DNA of 64,000 nucleotides from Gemmobacter aquarius (GTDB lineage: Bacteria > Pseudomonadota > Alphaproteobacteria > Rhodobacterales > Rhodobacteraceae): contig NZ_CP028918.1 of assembly GCF_003060865.1 (NCBI RefSeq), forward strand, positions 2,840,001 to 2,904,000, in the 5' to 3' direction. The stretch's first letter is position 1; every line of letters begins with the position of its first letter. The position numbers and the translations under genes are program-made. The notes beneath the pieces are model-generated. The model was not told the origin of the DNA and did no database searches. It was given only the letters and a program-made list of their open reading frames with translations. Below are positions 59,532 to 64,000 of the stretch, one piece after another.

Positions 59532-62024
59532 TCAGGGGCGCAGCGGGGTAGCATGGTGGCGGAAGTCTTGCCACGGGTCTGCGGTAAGGGTGGCGAGGCG
59601 GGCGGGCAGGGTCGTTGTGGTGAAAGTGTTTGCGGCGGAAATGTCGGGCAGTTCATCCCATGTCAGCGGTGCCGAGACCGGGGCACCTGCGCGCGCGCGG
59701 GTCGAGAAGGCGGCGACGGCGGTCGCGTTCCACTGGTTGCGGAGGTAGTCGATCAGGATGCGGTTCCGGCGTTTGGCCTTGGCGATGGTCGAGACGTAAA
59801 GGTCGGGGCTGTCGGCGGCCATGCTGTCGGCCATCGCCTTGGTGAAGGCCTTGACGGCTTTCCAGTCTGCCTTGGGCTTCAGGGGGGCTACGACGTGCAG
59901 GCCCTTGCCGCCCGAGGTCTTGACGAAGGCGGTCAGGCCTTTGGCTTGCAGGCGTTCACGCACTTCATGCGCTGCGGTGACGAGGGCGGGCCAGCCCACG
60001 CCCTCGCCGGGGTCGAGGTCCATGGTGATCTGGTCGGGGTGGTAGAGGTCGGCGGTGGCGGCGCCCCATGGGTGGATTTCCAGCACGCCTGCCTGTGCCA
60101 GTTCCATCAGCCCGTCGAGGTCGTTGATGCCGAGGAAGGGTTCGGCTTTGGGATCGGAGGGGTCGGGGATGTTGGCGATGTTCTTGCCCGCGCCGCGCCA
60201 GAGGTGTTTCTGGAAGAAGTGCTGGCCGTCGATGCCGGTGGGGCAGCGGACGAGGGCAAGCGGGCGGCCCACGACGAAGGGGGCGATGTTGGGCCAGACT
60301 TCGGCGTAGTAATCGGCGAGGCCCTCTTTCGTGACGCCGGCATCGGGCCAGTAGATGCGGTCGGGGTGGGTCAGACGGATGCGGCGGCGGGCGGGGGGGT
60401 CTTCCTTGGCGTCGGCCTTGGCGCTGCCGGTTTTGGGGATTTCGCGGGTGACGGCGCTGGCGGGTTTGTCTTCGCGCAAGCCGCGAAAGCTGGCGTGGCG
60501 GAGTTGGCCTGCGCCGGTCCATGCGCGGAATTCGACCTCGGCTACCAGTTCGGGCCTGGTGAAGCGGGCGGTTTTGTCGGGCGGGGGCGGGTTGGCGGTG
60601 AAGGGCGAGGTGTCCTGCCGGATCGCTTCGAGTTTACCGTAGAGGTCGCGCGCGACGGCATGGGTGAAGCCGGTGCCGACGCGGCCCACGTTGCGGAAAT
60701 CATGCCCGTCGAAGACGCCGAGGAGCAGCGCGCCTATGGCGCGGGGGTCGGTCGAGGACGGGGTGAAGCCGCCGATGACGAATTCCTGCCGCGCCGAGCA
60801 TTTGGATTTGATCCACGCCTTGGTGCGGCCCGAGCGGTAGGGTTCGTCGCATTTCTTGGACAGGATACCTTCGAGCGACAGGCGGCAGGCGTGGGTCAGC
60901 ACCATTGCGCCCGCATCGTTGAACGGGTGCGAGAGGCGGAGGGGGTCTGTTTCGGCGACCGTGGCCTTGAGGAGTTCGAAGCGGCGGTATTGCGGCAGTC
61001 TGGTGGTGTCGTGGCCGTCGAGGTGCATCAGGTCGAAGAGGTAGAGGAGGAAGCGGTCGCTGCGTTCTGCCGAGAGGTCGGCTTGCAGGGCGGAAAAGTC
61101 GGAGGCGCCGGTGGCGGCTTCGACCACCACTTCGCCGTCGAAGATCGCGGTATTGACCGGCAGGGATTGCAGGGCGTTCGTTATGGCGGGGCCGAAGCGG
61201 GCGGTCCAGTCGTGGCCCGAGCGGGTGAGGAGTTGGACGGTTCCGTTGTCGATGCGGGCTTGCAGGCGGTAGCCGTCGAATTTGATTTCATGCGTCCAGT
61301 TCGGGCCTTTGGGCGGGGTGGTTTGCAGGGTGGCCAGCGCGGGGGGAAGGAAAACGGGGAGTTTGGCCTTGGGGGCGTCGGTGAGGTCGGCTGGCTGCGG
61401 GGCGGGTTTCGTGTCCTTTGGTTTCGCGGCCTTCGGTTTTGCGGCTTTGCGTTTGCGGGCGGGTTTGCCTGCGGCGACGTCTTGGATGCTGCGGCTGGTT
61501 TGCACGCTTTCGGGGCGGTCGGTCAGGATGTCGCGGTCGGGCGTGGCGTGGGTGTCGTCGCCCTTGATCAGAAGCCAGTTGGTGCGCTTTTCCTTTGGTT
61601 TGCCCTTGATGCGGACGAGGTGCCAGCGGCCATGGAGTTTTTCACCTGCGAGGTCGAATTCGAGATGGCCTTTGGTGAAGCCCTTGGCCGCGTCGAAGGC
61701 GGGGGACCATGTGCCGCGATCCCAGACGATGACGGTGCCGCCGCCGTATTCGCCCTGCGGAATGGTGCCTTCGAAGCTGTTGTAGTCGAGCGGGTGATCC
61801 TCGACCTCCACCGCGAGGCGCTTGTCTTGGGGGTTCAGGCTGGGGCCACGGGTGACGGCCCAGCTTTTCATCACGCCCTGCCATTCGAGGCGGAGGTCGT
61901 AATGCAGGCGGGTGGCATCGTGTTTCTGGATGACGAAGGCGTTGCCCGACTGCGGGGCCGCCTGCCCTGCCGGTTCGGGAGTTTTGGTAAAATCCCGCTT
62001 GGCGTTGTAGGTTTCGAGCGCCAT
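59532..62024 (-). CDS. ligD: ATP-dependent DNA ligase LigD (phosphoesterase-ligase-polymerase)
   Basis: An 830-residue three-domain NHEJ enzyme. The 3'-phosphoesterase domain (about residues 25-165) has H36 and H41/D43 in KHDATRLHYDLRLE, H77 in EDHPLDYNSFEG and H135 in GRWHLV. A lysine-rich linker (about 186-210) precedes the ligase domain with the adenylated lysine K248 in EIKFDGYR, then FDGEVVVE and EGILSKKCDEPYRSGRTKAW. The C-terminal primase-like polymerase domain (about 550-830) has MDLDPGEGVGW (catalytic D-x-D) and KTSGGKGLHV. This PE-LIG-POL order is the usual one in alphaproteobacteria. It follows ku at 62028 with a three-base gap. Confidence 0.96.
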   Translation of the reverse strand: MALETYNAKRDFTKTPEPAGQAAPQSGNAFVIQKHDATRLHYDLRLEWQGVMKSWAVTRGPSLNPQDKRLAVEVEDHPLDYNSFEGTIPQGEYGGGTVIVWDRGTWSPAFDAAKGFTKGHLEFDLAGEKLHGRWHLVRIKGKPKEKRTNWLLIKGDDTHATPDRDILTDRPESVQTSRSIQDVAAGKPARKRKAAKPKAAKPKDTKPAPQPADLTDAPKAKLPVFLPPALATLQTTPPKGPNWTHEIKFDGYRLQARIDNGTVQLLTRSGHDWTARFGPAITNALQSLPVNTAIFDGEVVVEAATGASDFSALQADLSAERSDRFLLYLFDLMHLDGHDTTRLPQYRRFELLKATVAETDPLRLSHPFNDAGAMVLTHACRLSLEGILSKKCDEPYRSGRTKAWIKSKCSARQEFVIGGFTPSSTDPRAIGALLLGVFDGHDFRNVGRVGTGFTHAVARDLYGKLEAIRQDTSPFTANPPPPDKTARFTRPELVAEVEFRAWTGAGQLRHASFRGLREDKPASAVTREIPKTGSAKADAKEDPPARRRIRLTHPDRIYWPDAGVTKEGLADYYAEVWPNIAPFVVGRPLALVRCPTGIDGQHFFQKHLWRGAGKNIANIPDPSDPKAEPFLGINDLDGLMELAQAGVLEIHPWGAATADLYHPDQITMDLDPGEGVGWPALVTAAHEVRERLQAKGLTAFVKTSGGKGLHVVAPLKPKADWKAVKAFTKAMADSMAADSPDLYVSTIAKAKRRNRILIDYLRNQWNATAVAAFSTRARAGAPVSAPLTWDELPDISAANTFTTTTLPARLATLTADPWQDFRHHATPLRP

Positions 62025-62027
62025 GGG

Positions 62028-62855
62028 TCAGCCTGCCTTGCGTTTGGGCTTTGGGGCGGGTTTTTGGTCGGGCTTGGCATCGTCGGGTTTGCCCGCGCTT
62101 TGGCGCAGGGCGGCGAGGAGGTCGGATTGCCTTGACACCTTGGGTGCGGGCTTGGGTTTGATCCTGCGGCCTTCGATCTTGGCTTTGACCAGTTCGGCGA
62201 GGGCGGCATCGTAGCGGTCGTCGAAGGTGGCGGGGTCGAAGCTGCCTTTCTTGGTGTCGATGATGTGGCGGGCGAGGTCGAGCATTTCGCCCTTTATCTT
62301 GACCTTGGGCGCGTCCGACAGGGCCTCGGATGCGGGGCGGACTTCGTAATCGAAGTTGAGGGTGGTGCCGGTAAGGCCCGCGCCGTTCGGGCGGATCAGC
62401 ATGGTGCGGAAGCGGCGGAAAAGGACGGTTTGCGCCAGCGCCACGACATTGCGGGCGCGCAGGCCTGCGACCAGCAGTGCGAAGGGTTCGGCGGCGTCTT
62501 TGGACGAGGGCGCGAGGTAATAGGGTTTGTCGAAATATACATCATCCACGGACGCGCAGGGGATGAAATGCTCGATGGTCAGGGTTTTGTCGCTGTCGGG
62601 GATGGCGGCGGCGATTTCTTCGGGGTCGAGGATGATGAAATCGTCGGGGGCAACCTCGTAGCCCTTTACCTGCGCGTCGCGGTCCACCACGGCGCCGGTT
62701 TCGGCATCGACGAACTGGCGGTTGATGCGGTGGCCTGTGGCGCGGTTCAGGGTGTGAAAGGTCACGCGGTCCGAGGTGGAGGCGGCGGCGTAGAGGGCGA
62801 CCGGAACCGTCACCTTTGCCAGTTTGAGCCAGCCTTTCCAGAGCGCGCGGGTCAT
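62028..62855 (-). CDS. ku: Second Ku protein, in operon with ligD
   Basis: A 275-residue Ku distinct from that at 58501: [80 protein letters not shown] and [20 protein letters not shown], then a long Lys/Pro tail ([14 protein letters not shown] onwards). Its ATG lies inside the ctaD stop (ATGA), so it is translationally coupled to ctaD, and ligD starts three bases after its stop. Two Ku paralogues may form heterodimers, as reported for some rhizobia. Confidence 0.95.
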   Translation of the reverse strand: MTRALWKGWLKLAKVTVPVALYAAASTSDRVTFHTLNRATGHRINRQFVDAETGAVVDRDAQVKGYEVAPDDFIILDPEEIAAAIPDSDKTLTIEHFIPCASVDDVYFDKPYYLAPSSKDAAEPFALLVAGLRARNVVALAQTVLFRRFRTMLIRPNGAGLTGTTLNFDYEVRPASEALSDAPKVKIKGEMLDLARHIIDTKKGSFDPATFDDRYDAALAELVKAKIEGRRIKPKPAPKVSRQSDLLAALRQSAGKPDDAKPDQKPAPKPKRKAG

Positions 62856-64000
62856 TCGACGGGCCTGCCGCCGGAGCGGTGCTTGTCGTGCGGGTCGCCG
62901 TGGGGGTGGTCCCAGTCGGCGGGGGTGGGAAGCCGTTCGAAGGTGTGGGCGGGCGGGGGCGAGGGGAGCGACCATTCCAGCGTGTCGGCGTTGGCAGTCC
63001 ACGGGTTCGCCACGGTCAGGCGGCGGCCGAAGAACAGCGTGTAGAAGACGATGCCGATGAAGAAGAGGAAGGAGGCGAAGGAAATGAACGCGCCGAGGGT
63101 GGAGACGGAGTTCCACAGGGCGAAGGCCTCGGGGTAGTCGATGTAACGGCGGGGCATGCCCTGGCGGCCAAGGAAATGCTGGGGGAAGAAGGTGAGCATG
63201 ACGCCGGTGAAGAAGGTGACGAAATGCACGCGCCCCGCCCATTCGGGGTATTGGCGGCCCGACATCTTGCCGATCCAGTAGTAGATGCCTGCAAAGAGCG
63301 AGAAGACCGCGCCTATGGACATGACGTAGTGGAAATGCGCCACGACATAATAGGTGTCGTGGTAGAAGCGGTCGATGCTGGCTTGGGACAGCACGACCCC
63401 CGTCACGCCGCCGAGGGTGAACAGGAAGATGAAGCCGATGGCAAACAGCATCGGCGTGGCGAAGAGGATGGACCCGCCCCACATGGTGGCGATCCAACTG
63501 AACACCTTGATGCCTGTGGGGACGGCGATGACCATGGTGGCGAGCATGAAGTAGCTTTGCTGGGTCAGCGACATTCCGGCGGTATACATGTGGTGCGCCC
63601 AGACGACGAAGCCCAACACCCCGATGCCGATGAGCGCATAGACCATGGGCAGGTAGCCGAAGATCGGCTTCTGGCTGAAGGTGGAAATCACATGGCTGAT
63701 GATGCCGAAGCCGGGCAGGATGATGATGTAAACCTCGGGGTGGCCGAAGAACCACAAGAGGTGCTGGTAAAGGACCGGATCGCCGCCGCCCGAGGCGTCG
63801 AAGAAGGTGGTGCCGAAGTTGCGGTCGGTCAGCAGCATGGTGATCGCGCCCGCAAGCACCGGCAGGGCGAGGACGATCATCCATGCGGTGACGAAGACCG
63901 ACCATGCAAAGAGCGGCACCTTGTGCAGGGTCATGCCCGGCGCGCGCATGTTCAGGAAGGTGGTGATGATGTTGATCGACCCGAGGATGGAAGACGCGCC
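62852..64000 (-). CDS. ctaD: Cytochrome c oxidase subunit I (aa3 type), C-terminal part
   Basis: The 3' 382 codons of ctaD; the frame is open to the window edge, so the N-terminus lies outside. Visible are [18 protein letters not shown], with the CuB histidine and cross-linked tyrosine, AHHMYTAGM (the other CuB histidines), [20 protein letters not shown] of the K-channel, [19 protein letters not shown] (heme a3 and heme a histidines), and [15 protein letters not shown]. The aa3 oxidase is the terminal respiratory proton pump of the inner membrane. The stop is shared with the ku start. Confidence 0.97.
   Translation of the reverse strand, partial: GASSILGSINIITTFLNMRAPGMTLHKVPLFAWSVFVTAWMIVLALPVLAGAITMLLTDRNFGTTFFDASGGGDPVLYQHLLWFFGHPEVYIIILPGFGIISHVISTFSQKPIFGYLPMVYALIGIGVLGFVVWAHHMYTAGMSLTQQSYFMLATMVIAVPTGIKVFSWIATMWGGSILFATPMLFAIGFIFLFTLGGVTGVVLSQASIDRFYHDTYYVVAHFHYVMSIGAVFSLFAGIYYWIGKMSGRQYPEWAGRVHFVTFFTGVMLTFFPQHFLGRQGMPRRYIDYPEAFALWNSVSTLGAFISFASFLFFIGIVFYTLFFGRRLTVANPWTANADTLEWSLPSPPPAHTFERLPTPADWDHPHGDPHDKHRSGGRPVE

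Noticed and set aside
59418..62135. 905-codon open frame on the plus strand opposite ligD
   Set aside because: Gly/Val/Glu-rich shadow of ligD without any motif.

Overview
The window is a GC-rich (mostly G/C third codon positions) chromosomal segment of an alphaproteobacterium, most probably a Rhodobacterales/Rhodobacteraceae member. This is inferred from the mreBCD-mrdA-rodA block, a ChvE/Ggu sugar importer with a divergent GbpR-like LysR regulator, aa3-type ctaD, paired PuuA-like glutamine synthetases, and AT-rich hairpins at gene ends. I saw no rRNA, tRNA, CRISPR array, prophage or intact insertion sequence. Genes are dense, with many ATGA or 1-base stop/start overlaps that mark operons.

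Layout. 1-2.4 kb: the start of a short-chain dehydrogenase gene (minus), then leuA behind a leucine-rich leader peptide and alternative stem-loops. 2.4-11 kb: an uncharacterised protein, the rod-shape operon mreB / mreC-mreD-mrdA-rodA, a GhrA-like hydroxyacid reductase and an EamA exporter. 11-28.6 kb: nitrogen-compound catabolism. RpiR regulator <-> N-formylglutamate amidohydrolase, PuuA-like ligase, aldehyde dehydrogenase, Fe-alcohol dehydrogenase, DadA-like oxidase; then a sugar-nucleotide epimerase, a PNPOx-like protein, a hydroxyacid dehydrogenase and an SH3 protein; then TetR, AruH/AruI-like arginine transaminase and 2-ketoarginine decarboxylase, class III aminotransferase and a second PuuA-like ligase. 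28.7-32.8 kb: a NarL/FixJ response regulator divergent from a hybrid histidine kinase that is split by a one-base frameshift, then a CbiX-like chelatase. 32.8-36.4 kb: LysR, DUF1028, RidA and Rieske oxygenase, all on the minus strand.

36.5-56.8 kb is a sugar-acid island. A GbpR-like LysR faces chvE-gguA-gguB-gguC, a sugar-acid dehydratase and a sugar dehydrogenase: uptake plus non-phosphorylative oxidation of L-arabinose/D-galactose. A LacI regulator and a three-gene kinase/oxidoreductase/aldolase operon follow, with unassigned substrate. The last block, apnO-gntR-apnL-apsD-oiaX-oiaK, matches the D-apiose/D-apionate pathway that uses a RuBisCO-like protein: D-apiose -> apionolactone -> apionate -> 3-oxo-isoapionate -> its 4-phosphate -> 3-phosphoglycerate + glycolate. 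No apiose transporter lies in the window.

56.8-64 kb: a GH16 glycanase with RTX repeats (minus), a Ku gene (plus), then a minus-strand run ctaD (cut by the window end) - second Ku - ligD with overlapping or abutting reading frames, giving a complete bacterial non-homologous end-joining set.

Three families of small inverted repeats occupy the gene-free gaps: 19-23 bp triloop hairpins, paired AGGATATTT-type long hairpins, and GGTGGGTGC REP-like elements.
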